Shown here: positions 38,686 to 47,056 of the stretch, piece after piece | Position numbering within the stretch: the first letter of the stretch is position 1 | How the letters are laid out: each line of letters starts with the position of its first letter | Source: Tenacibaculum piscium | GTDB taxonomy: Bacteria; Bacteroidota; Bacteroidia; Flavobacteriales; Flavobacteriaceae | Direction: 5' to 3' | Length of the DNA: 64,000 nucleotides | NCBI RefSeq assembly: GCF_021390715.1 | Contig: NZ_JAJGWT010000004.1 | Coordinates: 62,306 to 126,305, forward strand | Position numbers and translations under genes: made by a program | Notes under the pieces: model-generated | What the model was told of the DNA's origin: nothing | The model's database searches: none | What the model saw: only the letters and a program-made list of their open reading frames with translations

Positions 38686-39073
38686 AAAGTCTGTTTAAAA
38701 ATTAAATAAACTGTCAGTTCGAGTGATTTTTTTCCTTCAAAAAAATTGTATCGAGAACTTTTTAGTATCAAATTCATCAACATAAAAATTCAAATTCTCG
38801 ATACAATTTTAATTCCTTTTATTCATTAAAATCACTCGAATTGACAAAATCATCTGAAAAAAATATAGTGGCAAAAAATGACGGCAAGGGGTTAAAACCC
38901 CTTGTTAAAAAAAGCTAAAATCACAAAAAAAGCTAAAAATTCTGGCAAATTAGGATGGGAAACTGAAATAAAATCCCTTTGACACATTTTTATTTTAAAA
39001 CAAGGGGTTTTAACCCCTTGCCATACTATTTTTCTGTTATAAAACTTTTTTAGATGAAATTTAAACAGGCTCT
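38686..39073. repeat. Composite palindromic element with family A ends
   Basis: Left end AAAGTCTGTTTAAA (38686-38699, two changes) and right end TTTAAACAGGCTCT (39060-39073) match the family A terminal repeats. Inside lie family C inverted arms (GTTCGAGTGATTTT...ATTGTATCGAGAAC at 38717-38758 against TTCTCGATACAAT...AAAATCACTCGAA at 38795-38840), two palindromes (38885-38904 and 39001-39020, CAAGGGGTTxxAACCCCTTG) and a decayed piece of the family A linker (about 38944-38980, GGCAAATTAGGATGGGAA). It looks like repeats inserted into repeats. Confidence 0.75.
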
Positions 39074-39126
39074 GATATTTTTGAACTTAAATAAAATAAC
39101 TTGTAAAAAAGTTAAAATAAAACTCA

Positions 39127-39213
39127 AATCCCTAGCCCCGATTGAAGCTTTGTTTGAGCTCTTTTTTTGATTTTTCTTCAAAAAAAAGCGAGTGCGGAAA
39201 GCGGGAAATTGCT
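39127..39213. repeat. Family B palindromic repeat, copy 1
   Basis: ATCCCTAGCC...GATTGAAGC...TTTGAGCTCTTTTTT, an AT-rich loop, then AAAAAAAGCGAGTGCGGAAAGCGGG. The second copy is at 44975-45065. The A-run and T-run pair, giving a hairpin downstream of the nitronate monooxygenase-like gene. Limits approximate. Confidence 0.65.
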
Positions 39214-39223
39214 TCAAAAAAAA

Positions 39224-40165
39224 TTATAACAATTGCACAGCTTTTTTAAGCTGTTCAAACTCTGTAACAATTTCATCTAAAACTTCTTTGGCGGATTTAA
39301 TTTGATGAATTAACCCAGCAACTTGACCAATTTCAAGTTCTCCTTCGTTTAAATCGCCTTGAAACATTCCTTTTTTGGCTCTTGCTCTTCCTAATAATTC
39401 TTTGAGTTCTAAAACGGTTGCTTTTTGCTGATATAATTCCTGAATATCTTGATAAAATTTATTTTTAATCAAGCGAACAGGTGCTAATTCTTTTAATGTT
39501 AGTTGTGTATCACCATCTTGAACAGCAATAATTTTCTCTTTAAAATTAGCATGTGCTGACGATTCAAAAGTTGCCGCAAAACGACTTCCTATTTGAACGC
39601 CGTCAGCTCCTAAAATCATGGTTGCCAACATACTTTTTCCTGATGAAATTCCGCCTGCCGAAATTACAGGAATTTGTACTTTTTCTTTAACCATCGGAAT
39701 TAATGTAAGCGTAGTTGTTTCTTCTCTTCCATTATGTCCTCCCGCTTCAAAACCTTCACAAACAATAGCATCAACACCTGATTCTTCTGCTTTTAAAGCA
39801 AACTTTACAGAACTGACTACATGCACTACGGTAATTCCTTTTTCTTTTAAAAAGGCTGTCCAAGTTTTTGGATTTCCTGCGGATGTAAAAACAATTTTAA
39901 CGCCTTCTTCAATGATAATATTGATGATTTTTTCAATATCAGGATATAACATTGGTACATTTACACCGAAAGGTTTATCGGTTGCTTTTTTACATTTTTG
40001 AATATGTTCACGCAAAATATCAGGATACATCGACCCTGCGCCGATTAATCCCAAACCGCCTGCATTAGAAACTGCGGAAGCTAATTTCCAACCAGAAATC
40101 CACACCATTCCACCTTGAATAATTGGATATTTTATCTTGAAAAGTTGTGTTATTTTATTTTGCAT
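39224..40165 (-). CDS. Nitronate monooxygenase / FabK-like FMN enzyme
   Basis: A 313-residue FMN-dependent TIM-barrel protein of the nitronate monooxygenase and FabK enoyl-ACP reductase superfamily. It starts MQNKITQLFKIKYPIIQGGMVWISGWKLASAVSNAGGLGLIGAG in pieces, with QGGM and GGLGLIGAG as FMN-side motifs, then VPVISAGGISSG-like IPVISAGGISSGKS and ADGVQIGSRFAAT for phosphate binding. Class I NMOs have a catalytic His in a GGHxG motif; EAGGHNGREE is present here, so NMO is supported. FabK function is the alternative. It ends an apparent operon with mnmA (34-base gap). Confidence 0.83.
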   Translation of the reverse strand: MQNKITQLFKIKYPIIQGGMVWISGWKLASAVSNAGGLGLIGAGSMYPDILREHIQKCKKATDKPFGVNVPMLYPDIEKIINIIIEEGVKIVFTSAGNPKTWTAFLKEKGITVVHVVSSVKFALKAEESGVDAIVCEGFEAGGHNGREETTTLTLIPMVKEKVQIPVISAGGISSGKSMLATMILGADGVQIGSRFAATFESSAHANFKEKIIAVQDGDTQLTLKELAPVRLIKNKFYQDIQELYQQKATVLELKELLGRARAKKGMFQGDLNEGELEIGQVAGLIHQIKSAKEVLDEIVTEFEQLKKAVQLL

Positions 40166-40199
40166 TTTTTTTAAATTTTATAAAAATTCACAAAAAATA

Positions 40200-41387
40200 T
40201 TAAGATATTACTCCTGAGCCTAACAATTCTTCATTTATATACCAAGCGACAAATTGTCCTTCTTGAATTGCTGATTGTTTATTTTCAAATTCGACATATA
40301 AGCCACTTTCAACTTTATGCAAAGTTGCTTTTTCTAATTTTTGACGATAGCGTATTCTTGCTTCTACTTGCATCGTTTCGCCTGTTTTTAATGCTAAATC
40401 TTGACGAATCCAATGCAATTCTTCATTAGAAACAAACAATACATTTCGATATAAACCTGCGTGATTTTTACCTTCTCCTGTATAAATGATATTTTCATGC
40501 ACATCGGTTTCGATAACATATAATGCTTCTTTTATTCCGCCAACATTTAAGCCTTTTCGCTGTCCTTTGGTAAAATAATGTGCCCCTTGATGCTTACCAA
40601 CTGTTTTTCCACTTTCTTTTTTGTAAGAAAATTTTGTTGCGAAATAAGCTAATTCAGCTTCTTTATTTTCAAAAGATGGAGTTTCACGATTATACGGTTC
40701 AAAACTTGCTGGAACTTGGACAATTACACCTTCTTTGGGTTGTAATTTTTGCTGTAAAAAATCGGGTAAACGTACTTTTCCGATAAAACATAATCCTTGA
40801 GAATCTTTTTTATCGGCAGTAATTAAATCGGCTTTTTGAGCAATTTCTCGCACTTCGGGTTTTGTTAATTCACCGATTGGAAACATAGCTTTTTCAAGCT
40901 GTTTCTGCGATAATTGACATAAAAAATACGATTGGTCTTTATTCGAATCCTTTCCTGCTAGTAATTTATAAACTGCTTTGTCATCAATAATTTCTTCTGA
41001 TTTTCGGCAATAATGTCCTGTTGCTACATAATCTGCTCCTAAACTTAAAGCGATGTCCATAAAAACATCAAATTTAATTTCTCGATTACATAAAATATCA
41101 GGATTTGGCGTACGTCCTTTTTCGTATTCACTGAACATATAATCGACAATACGTTCTTTATATTGATCGCTTAAATCCACTGTTTGAAATGGGATTCCTA
41201 ATTTTTCAGCAACAAGCATTGCATCATTGCTATCTTCTAACCACGGACATTCATCGGAAATTGTAACCGAATCATCGTGCCAATTTTTCATAAATAAGCC
41301 GATAACTTCATAGCCTTGTTCTTTTAACAAATACGCCGTTACGCTACTATCTACACCTCCCGAAAGTCCTACTACTACTCTTTTCAT
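40200..41387 (-). CDS. mnmA: tRNA-specific 2-thiouridylase
   Basis: MnmA puts sulfur on C2 of the wobble uridine of tRNA-Lys, Glu and Gln, using ATP and a persulfide. The 395-residue protein has the PP-loop [12 protein letters not shown] (residues 8-19), the catalytic cysteine pair C100 in [10 protein letters not shown] and C200 in [11 protein letters not shown], and the C-terminal beta domain ending in [16 protein letters not shown]. Residues ATGHYCR and [18 protein letters not shown] are also family motifs. It has a -7 box at 41407-41414 and leads into the nitronate monooxygenase-like gene. Confidence 0.97.
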   Translation of the reverse strand: MKRVVVGLSGGVDSSVTAYLLKEQGYEVIGLFMKNWHDDSVTISDECPWLEDSNDAMLVAEKLGIPFQTVDLSDQYKERIVDYMFSEYEKGRTPNPDILCNREIKFDVFMDIALSLGADYVATGHYCRKSEEIIDDKAVYKLLAGKDSNKDQSYFLCQLSQKQLEKAMFPIGELTKPEVREIAQKADLITADKKDSQGLCFIGKVRLPDFLQQKLQPKEGVIVQVPASFEPYNRETPSFENKEAELAYFATKFSYKKESGKTVGKHQGAHYFTKGQRKGLNVGGIKEALYVIETDVHENIIYTGEGKNHAGLYRNVLFVSNEELHWIRQDLALKTGETMQVEARIRYRQKLEKATLHKVESGLYVEFENKQSAIQEGQFVAWYINEELLGSGVIS

Positions 41388-41406
41388 TTTTTACTTTTGT
41401 AAGCCA

Positions 41407-41414
41407 CAAATTTA
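41407..41414 (-). promoter_or_regulatory. Bacteroidetes-type -7 box for mnmA (TAAATTTG on minus strand)
   Basis: Plus-strand CAAATTTA is TAAATTTG on the coding strand, 19 bases before the mnmA ATG; fits TAnnTTTG. Confidence 0.55.
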
Positions 41415-41546
41415 CGAATAAGTTTCTGTTTTTTGGGAAGTTTCTACAATGGAAAAAACCAATACTAACATCAATTAAATTGATACTACTATTGTTTTTT
41501 TATAATTTCAACTATTTTTTTTTATTTTCTTTTGATAAAATCTTGA

Positions 41547-42239
41547 TTAATTTTTTAGGTCGGTTAATTTTCTAGTTTTCTTTTTATCGACTTTTTCACC
41601 GTCCATATAAAACTCCCATTTCCCGACTCTTTTTCCTTTTTGATAAACGCCTTCTTCTTTGATATTTCCTTTCAAATCGTAATATTTCGCTTTTCCTTCC
41701 AACTTATCATTTAGATAAAGTACTTCTTCAATTAAAATTCCAGCATCGGTAAATGTTTTAGAAACGCCATTTTTCAACCCATTTTTATAGCTTATTTGTT
41801 GGGTAATTTTTCCATTCGGATAATAATTTATAAGTTCACCATCTAACTTTCCGTTTGTATAATTTTCTTGGGAAAAAGGTTTGCCATTTGAAAAATAATA
41901 ATTCCATTTTCCAATACGATTTTTACCAATCATCTTACCTTGTGTTTTTACCTTTCCGAGTTTATTATAGAATTTAACCGTAGCAGTACCGTTTACAAAA
42001 GTTTTTGTGATGCTTGGTTGTGATGATGAATTTATATCATAAAATTTAAAAACACCTACCTCTTTTCCATTTTGAAAAGTTCCTGTATAGCGCGTTTTTC
42101 CATTGGGATATAATTTTTTCCAAACACCAGTTCTTTTTCCGTTAGCATCCAGTTTATTTAATTTCTGAGCATTTACAGAAATCATAAAAAAAGTAGCTAT
42201 TAAAAGAAGTAATATTGTTTTATTTTTAGAATATAACAT
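41547..42239 (-). CDS. Exported MORN-repeat (YwqK-like) protein
   Basis: A 230-residue protein with a cleavable signal peptide (MLYSKNKTILLLLIATFFMISVNAQ) and at least seven MORN-like repeats of the type G-K-R-x-G-x-W-x-x-Y-x-x-G-K, such as GKRTGVWKKLYPNGK, GKEVGVFKFYD, GKNRIGKWNYYFSNGK, GKLDGELINYYPNGK and GKRVGKWEFYMDGEK. These form a beta-solenoid or hairpin row. Databases often label the family a toxin-antitoxin YwqK antitoxin, but nothing here supports that role. Function unknown; secreted or outer-membrane-facing. A -7 box is at 42320-42327. Confidence 0.8.
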   Translation of the reverse strand: MLYSKNKTILLLLIATFFMISVNAQKLNKLDANGKRTGVWKKLYPNGKTRYTGTFQNGKEVGVFKFYDINSSSQPSITKTFVNGTATVKFYNKLGKVKTQGKMIGKNRIGKWNYYFSNGKPFSQENYTNGKLDGELINYYPNGKITQQISYKNGLKNGVSKTFTDAGILIEEVLYLNDKLEGKAKYYDLKGNIKEEGVYQKGKRVGKWEFYMDGEKVDKKKTRKLTDLKN

Positions 42240-42319
42240 TGCTGTTTTTTTTATGGATTAATTATTTTCAAGCTGATTTTCAGTTTATTTATCAAAAAAA
42301 ACATGAAAAACAATAAGTT

Positions 42320-42327
42320 CAAAAATA
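42320..42327 (-). promoter_or_regulatory. Bacteroidetes-type -7 box for the MORN gene (TATTTTTG on minus strand)
   Basis: Plus-strand CAAAAATA, 80 bases upstream of the MORN gene ATG; fits TAnnTTTG but the sequence is AT-rich, so chance is possible. Confidence 0.4.
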
Positions 42328-42449
42328 CATAAATCATACCAAATAGAAAAAGCTACTTAACGTATGTATCATTAAAATTGATAAATAGCGCTAAATAGCT
42401 TTTGATTCGTAATTATTAATCGAAGAAATTAAAGAAAAATAAGCTTCAA

Positions 42450-42977
42450 TTATCCTAATCTTTTAATTTTTTCGTTAGAATGAACTGGTAAACGTTTTTT
42501 TAATTCTTCTACAATTCGATAAGTTGCAGGACAAATAGCCGTATTTGCAATCGTTAAATCTGAAATTTGGATAAACTTTTTACGGTTTGTATGAGGATAT
42601 TCTGAACACGCTTTTGGGCGAACATCATAAATAAAACAAGAATTATCACGTTCATCTAAAAATGAACACGGTGCTGTTTTTAGTACCATAAAATCATCTT
42701 GATCTCGCTCTAAATATTGAGATTCAAAATCACGAACTTTCATTCTTAAATGCTTGGCAATACGCTCAGTATCTTTATCCGTAAAAATAGGGCTGGTTGT
42801 TTTACAACAGTTCCCACAATCTAAACAATCGGTTTTTGCAAACTCCTTGTCGTGCAAATCTTGTACGACAACATCGAAGTTTTTAGGTACTCGTTTTTTT
42901 ATGGTTGCAAAATATTTTTTATTCTCCTTCTCTACGTCTTTTGCTAACTTCTCTAAGTTCTCTAAATCTTTATCCAT
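42450..42977 (-). CDS. YkgJ-type cysteine-cluster protein, short form
   Basis: A 175-residue member of the YkgJ/UPF0153 cysteine-cluster family. The N-terminal 45 residues are charged and helical (LENLEKLAKDVEKENKKYFATIKKRV in pieces), then CLDCGNCCKTTSP, APCSFLDERDNSCFIYDVRPKACSEYPH and a further Cys in NTAICPATYR give the metal-binding pattern. It binds zinc or an iron-sulfur cluster by family reasoning; the biological role is not known. The ATG at 42977 lies only three bases after the -7 box on the coding strand. It is divergent from argS. Confidence 0.82.
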   Translation of the reverse strand: MDKDLENLEKLAKDVEKENKKYFATIKKRVPKNFDVVVQDLHDKEFAKTDCLDCGNCCKTTSPIFTDKDTERIAKHLRMKVRDFESQYLERDQDDFMVLKTAPCSFLDERDNSCFIYDVRPKACSEYPHTNRKKFIQISDLTIANTAICPATYRIVEELKKRLPVHSNEKIKRLG

Positions 42978-42980
42978 AGT

Positions 42981-42989
42981 GCAAAAATA
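42981..42989 (-). promoter_or_regulatory. Bacteroidetes-type -7 box directly before the short YkgJ gene (TATTTTTGC)
   Basis: Plus-strand GCAAAAATA is TATTTTTGC on the coding strand; only three bases separate it from the ATG at 42977, so the message would be leaderless or the gene starts further in. Confidence 0.55.
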
Positions 42990-43061
42990 GTCATATAAAT
43001 TGTTAGAATCAGTTTAAATACAGCGAGTCAAAATCAAAATAGAAAATCAAAATAAATTATG

Positions 43062-43069
43062 TAGTTTTG
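43062..43069 (+). promoter_or_regulatory. Bacteroidetes-type -7 box for argS (TAGTTTTG)
   Basis: TAGTTTTG fits TAnnTTTG and lies 21 bases before the ATG at 43091. It overlaps the in-frame codon at 43067 and so supports the later start. Confidence 0.55.
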
Positions 43070-43090
43070 TTATTCAATTTTCAACTACTA

Positions 43091-44884
43091 ATGAGCATAC
43101 AAACCTTAATAGAAACCAAAGTAAAAGAAGGATTTTCAACCTTATATAATATCGAAATTCCGAGTGTAGAATTTCAAGCAACCCGTAAAGATTTTGAAGG
43201 AGATATCACTGTCGTGGTTTTTCCTCTTTTAAGATATAAAAAAGGGAATCCTGTTCAAATCGGCGAGGATTTAGGGAAGTATTTGGTTGAAAACGTTACT
43301 GAAATCACTAATTATAATGTCGTTAAAGGGTTTTTAAACCTAGTGATTGATGACACCTTTTATACGAATTTTTTCAATAAAATTAGTGCAAATTCTTCTT
43401 ATGGATTTATTTCACCTTCGGCAGATGATTCTTCTCGTATGGTAGAATATTCATCGCCAAACACCAACAAACCGTTGCATTTAGGACACGTTCGTAATGT
43501 TTTATTAGGATATTCAGTTGCTGAAATTTTAAAAGCATCGGGTAAAAAAGTATATAAAACTCAAATCATTAATGATAGAGGAATACATATTTGTAAATCG
43601 ATGTTGGCTTGGCAAAAATTCGCTCCCAATGGGAGTGATGGCAAAAAAGAAAACCCTAGTAATACGGGATTAAAAGGTGATAAATTAGTAGGAAACTATT
43701 ACGTAAAATTCGACCAAGAATATAAAAAAGAAATAGCAACTTTAATGGCTTCAGGTGTTTCTGAAGATGATGCTAAAAAACAAGCGCCTTTATTTTTAGA
43801 AGCGCAAGCAATGCTTCGTAAATGGGAAGCTGGAGATGAACAAGTTGTAACACTTTGGAAAGAAATGAATTCTTGGGTTTACAAAGGATTTGATGTTACG
43901 TATAAAAATATAGGTGTCGATTTTGATACATTATATTACGAAAGTAACACGTATTTATTAGGAAAAGATGTTGTTGAACAAGGATTAGAAAGTGGTGTTT
44001 TCTTTAAAAAAGAAGACGGTTCTGTTTGGTGTGATTTATCCGAAGATGGTTTAGATGAAAAACTGGTTTTACGTTCTGACGGAACTTCTGTTTATATGAC
44101 ACAAGATATTGGAACTGCAATTCAGCGTGCAAAAGATATGCCTGATGTTGGCGGAATGGTTTACACCGTTGGTAACGAACAAGATTATCACTTTAAAGTT
44201 TTGTTCTTAATTTTAAAGAAATTAGGATATTCTTGGGCTGAACAATTACATCATTTAAGTTATGGAATGGTAGATTTACCTTCTGGAAAAATGAAATCTC
44301 GTGAAGGAACTGTCGTTGATGCCGATGATTTAATGGACGAAATGACCGATACGGCTCGTACTATTTCACAAGAATTAGGAAAATTAGAAGGCTATTCTGA
44401 CATCGAAAAAGAAGAATTATATAGAGTTATTGGTTTGGGAGCTTTAAAATATTTCATCTTAAAAGTAGATCCTAAAAAGAGAATTTTATTCGATCCGAAA
44501 GCTTCTGTAGATTTTCAAGGAAATACTGGTCCTTTTATTCAATATACGTATGCTAGAATTCAATCTATTTTAAGAAAAGCAACTTTTGATTACTCAAAGC
44601 CTGTTTCTATAGATTTACACGCAAAAGAAAAAGAATTAATTAAACAATTAGAATTATATCCTGAAGTAATTCAGCAAGCTGCTAAAAATTATTCGCCTGC
44701 CGTAATTGCTAATTACACCTACGAATTGGTAAAAGAATTCAATTCTTTTTATCAGAATGTACATATTTTAGGAGAAGAAAACCAAGATAAAAAAGTATTC
44801 AGAGTTCAATTATCAAAAAAAGTTGCCGATACTATTAAATCTGCATTTGCTTTATTAGGAATTGAAGTTCCTGAAAGAATGTAA
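43091..44884 (+). CDS. argS: Arginyl-tRNA synthetase
   Basis: ArgRS charges tRNA-Arg. From ATG 43091 it is 597 residues. The N-terminal Add1 domain (about 1-110) precedes the class I HIGH motif, here PNTNKPLHLGHVRNVLLGYS (HLGH), and the KMSKS loop is GKMKSREGT; the C-terminal anticodon-binding helices end ALLGIEVPERM. ATG 43091 (MSIQTLIETKVKEGFSTLYN) is preferred over 43067 because the latter overlaps the -7 box and would add eight residues absent in usual homologues. Bacterial ArgRS needs tRNA for activation. Monocistronic, followed by repeats. Confidence 0.96.
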   Translation: MSIQTLIETKVKEGFSTLYNIEIPSVEFQATRKDFEGDITVVVFPLLRYKKGNPVQIGEDLGKYLVENVTEITNYNVVKGFLNLVIDDTFYTNFFNKISANSSYGFISPSADDSSRMVEYSSPNTNKPLHLGHVRNVLLGYSVAEILKASGKKVYKTQIINDRGIHICKSMLAWQKFAPNGSDGKKENPSNTGLKGDKLVGNYYVKFDQEYKKEIATLMASGVSEDDAKKQAPLFLEAQAMLRKWEAGDEQVVTLWKEMNSWVYKGFDVTYKNIGVDFDTLYYESNTYLLGKDVVEQGLESGVFFKKEDGSVWCDLSEDGLDEKLVLRSDGTSVYMTQDIGTAIQRAKDMPDVGGMVYTVGNEQDYHFKVLFLILKKLGYSWAEQLHHLSYGMVDLPSGKMKSREGTVVDADDLMDEMTDTARTISQELGKLEGYSDIEKEELYRVIGLGALKYFILKVDPKKRILFDPKASVDFQGNTGPFIQYTYARIQSILRKATFDYSKPVSIDLHAKEKELIKQLELYPEVIQQAAKNYSPAVIANYTYELVKEFNSFYQNVHILGEENQDKKVFRVQLSKKVADTIKSAFALLGIEVPERM

Positions 44885-44974
44885 AAAATGTTGCTTCTGC
44901 CCTATTTATTTTTTGATAAAAAAGCGATAAACTTTAAAAATTGAAAAATAAATAGGGTTGAAAAAACGAAAATT

Positions 44975-45108
44975 CGCGTTAGGGATTGAACGGCATGTTT
45001 GAGCTCTTTTTTAAATATTTTTCATATTTAAAAAAAGCGAGTAGTGAAAGCCCGCCCGAACGCCCAAATTCTCGATACGATTTTGAAAATAAAATCACTC
45101 GAAATGAC
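44975..45108. repeat. Family B repeat copy 2 joined to a family C half
   Basis: Family B: GCGTTAGGGATTGAA...TTTGAGCTCTTTTTT, AT loop, AAAAAAAGCGAGTAGTGAAAG, then CCCGCCCGAACGCCC to about 45065. It matches copy 1 at 39127-39213 in order and sequence. From 45067 a single arm of family C follows (TTCTCGATACGATTTT...AAAATCACTCGAAATGAC), as in 38795-38846. It fills the argS to lpdA gap. Confidence 0.7.
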
Positions 45109-45152
45109 AAAAATATATAAAATAAACAAACAATAAGTAAAAAATTAACAAC

Positions 45153-46541
45153 ATGAAATACGACGTATTAATAATCGGAAGTGGTCCTGGAGGTTATGTA
45201 ACTGCTATTAGAGCATCGCAATTAGGCTTTAAGGTTGGAGTAATTGAAAAAGAAAGTTTAGGTGGAATTTGCTTAAACTGGGGATGTATTCCTACAAAAG
45301 CATTGTTAAAATCTGCTCAAGTTTATGATTATTTAAAACATGTTGATGAGTATGGTTTAAAAGCGGAAGCAATCGATAAAGATTTTGGAGCAGTTATTAA
45401 ACGTAGTCGTGGTGTTGCCGAAGGAATGAGCAAAGGTGTTTCTTTTTTAATGAAGAAAAACAAAATCGATATTATTGACGGTTTTGGTAAAATTAAAACT
45501 GGTAAAAAAGTTGATGTTACCGCTAAAGATGGTTCTGTAACAGAATATGCTGCGGATAATATTATTATCGCAACTGGTGCACGTTCTAGAGTTTTACCAA
45601 ATTTACCACAAGATGGTGAAAAAGTAATTGGTTATCGTCAAGCGATGAGCTTACCTAGCCAACCAAAATCTATGATTGTTGTAGGTTCAGGTGCTATTGG
45701 TGTTGAGTTTGCACATTTTTATAATTCAATGGGAACGGATGTTACTGTTGTTGAATTTATGCCAAACATTGTGCCTGTTGAAGATATTGATGTATCTAAA
45801 CAAATGGAGCGTTCTTTCAAAAAATCGGGTATTAAAGTAATGACAAGTTCATCTGTTGAAACTGTTGATACTTCTGGCGATGGCGTAAAAGCTACCGTTA
45901 AAACGAAAAAAGGTGAAGTTATTTTAGAAGCAGATATTTTATTATCGGCAGTTGGAATTAAAACAAATATTGAAAACATCGGTTTAGAAGATGTTGGAAT
46001 TATTACTGATAGCGATAAAATTTTAGTAAATGATTTTTATCAAACAAATATTCCTGGTTATTTCGCTATTGGTGATGTAACTCCTGGACCAGCTTTAGCA
46101 CATGTTGCTTCTGCTGAAGGAATTACGTTAGTTGAAAAGTTAGCTGGTTTACATACTGAAGCTATCGACTATGGAAATATTCCTGGTTGTACGTATGCTA
46201 CTCCTGAAATTGCTTCTGTTGGAATGACAGAAAAACAAGCAAAGGAAGCTGGTTACGATTTAAAAGTTGGAAAATTTCCTTTCTCTGCCTCAGGAAAAGC
46301 AACTGCTGCCGGAACTACAGATGGTTTTGTAAAAGTAATTTTTGATGCAAAATACGGAGAATGGTTAGGTTGTCATATGATTGGTGCAGGTGTTACCGAC
46401 ATGATTGCGGAAGCTGTTTTAGGTAGAAAATTAGAAACTACTGGTCATGAAGTTTTAAAAACAATTCACCCTCACCCAACAATGAGTGAAGCGGTTATGG
46501 AAGCTGTTGCTGATGCTTATGATGAAGTGATTCATTTATAG
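45153..46541 (+). CDS. lpdA: Dihydrolipoyl dehydrogenase
   Basis: The E3 component of pyruvate and 2-oxoglutarate dehydrogenase complexes; it re-oxidises dihydrolipoamide with FAD and NAD+. The 462-residue protein has the FAD loop DVLIIGSGPGGYVTAIRASQ, the redox-active disulfide C40/C45 in GGICLNWGCIPTKALLKSA, the NAD loop MIVVGSGAIGVEFA, the FAD ribityl site YFAIGDVTPGPALAHVASAEG, and the catalytic His-Glu pair near the C-terminus in HPHPTMSEAVMEA. No E1 or E2 genes are next to it. It is a single-gene unit with a terminator at 46671-46700. Confidence 0.96.
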   Translation: MKYDVLIIGSGPGGYVTAIRASQLGFKVGVIEKESLGGICLNWGCIPTKALLKSAQVYDYLKHVDEYGLKAEAIDKDFGAVIKRSRGVAEGMSKGVSFLMKKNKIDIIDGFGKIKTGKKVDVTAKDGSVTEYAADNIIIATGARSRVLPNLPQDGEKVIGYRQAMSLPSQPKSMIVVGSGAIGVEFAHFYNSMGTDVTVVEFMPNIVPVEDIDVSKQMERSFKKSGIKVMTSSSVETVDTSGDGVKATVKTKKGEVILEADILLSAVGIKTNIENIGLEDVGIITDSDKILVNDFYQTNIPGYFAIGDVTPGPALAHVASAEGITLVEKLAGLHTEAIDYGNIPGCTYATPEIASVGMTEKQAKEAGYDLKVGKFPFSASGKATAAGTTDGFVKVIFDAKYGEWLGCHMIGAGVTDMIAEAVLGRKLETTGHEVLKTIHPHPTMSEAVMEAVADAYDEVIHL

Positions 46542-47056
46542 AGATTCTGATTATTTAAAAAATTTTACATCAATTTTTAAACATAAATATTGATGTAAAT
46601 TTTAAGTAAATTACGGGTAAATTATATAATTTCTATTCGTAAACTTACTCTAAATAATCTTTTATACAACAAAACCTCATCAATTTGGTGAGGTTTTCTT
46701 GTATATAATAGATTAAAGAAAATGTAATTATTTTAATGTTTTTTCACTATATTTATGATATTATAATTTTTTATTGAAAAAAACACTTCTTTTTTAACTT
46801 CGTAATAAATAATCTGTTTTTAATGGAATCTTTATTTCATAAAAAAAATAAAGATTTTTAGATTCAAAACACCTCCAAAAAATCAAAAAAATAGACGAAT
46901 CTACAAAAATAAAATACTATACAACCATATATGTATATTATTTTATCGAAAAAGAAGCAAAAACAGCTGTTTTTATATTACGAATTATATATTTATACAA
47001 ATTTAACACAAAATTAACCTCTAACTATCTAAAAAATAGTTCAAAAACCTCACTAA
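46542..47056. other. Intergenic stretch upstream of the M43 protease gene
   Basis: This 515-base gap contains the lpdA terminator (46671-46700) and about 350 bases of very AT-rich sequence. It includes an inverted repeat (AATCTTTATTT near 46828 with AAATAAAGATT near 46846), which could be structural or regulatory. I find no convincing open reading frame and no clear TAnnTTTG box close to the start codon. Confidence 0.6.
46671..46700 (+). terminator. Intrinsic terminator of lpdA
   Basis: AAAACCTCATCAA / TTTGGTGAGGTTTT hairpin with a short T-rich tail; 130 bases after the stop codon. Confidence 0.65.

Larger units (their letters stand above)
38629..39223. other. Gene-free repeat region between ribB and the nitronate monooxygenase-like gene
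   Basis: This 595-base stretch has no convincing gene. It holds a terminator (38646-38680), a 388-bp composite repeat element (38686-39073) and a family B palindromic repeat (39127-39213). Confidence 0.8.

Noticed and set aside
41547..42239. Toxin-antitoxin function for the MORN (YwqK-like) gene
   Set aside because: The family label is a database habit; no toxin gene is adjacent and the protein is exported.
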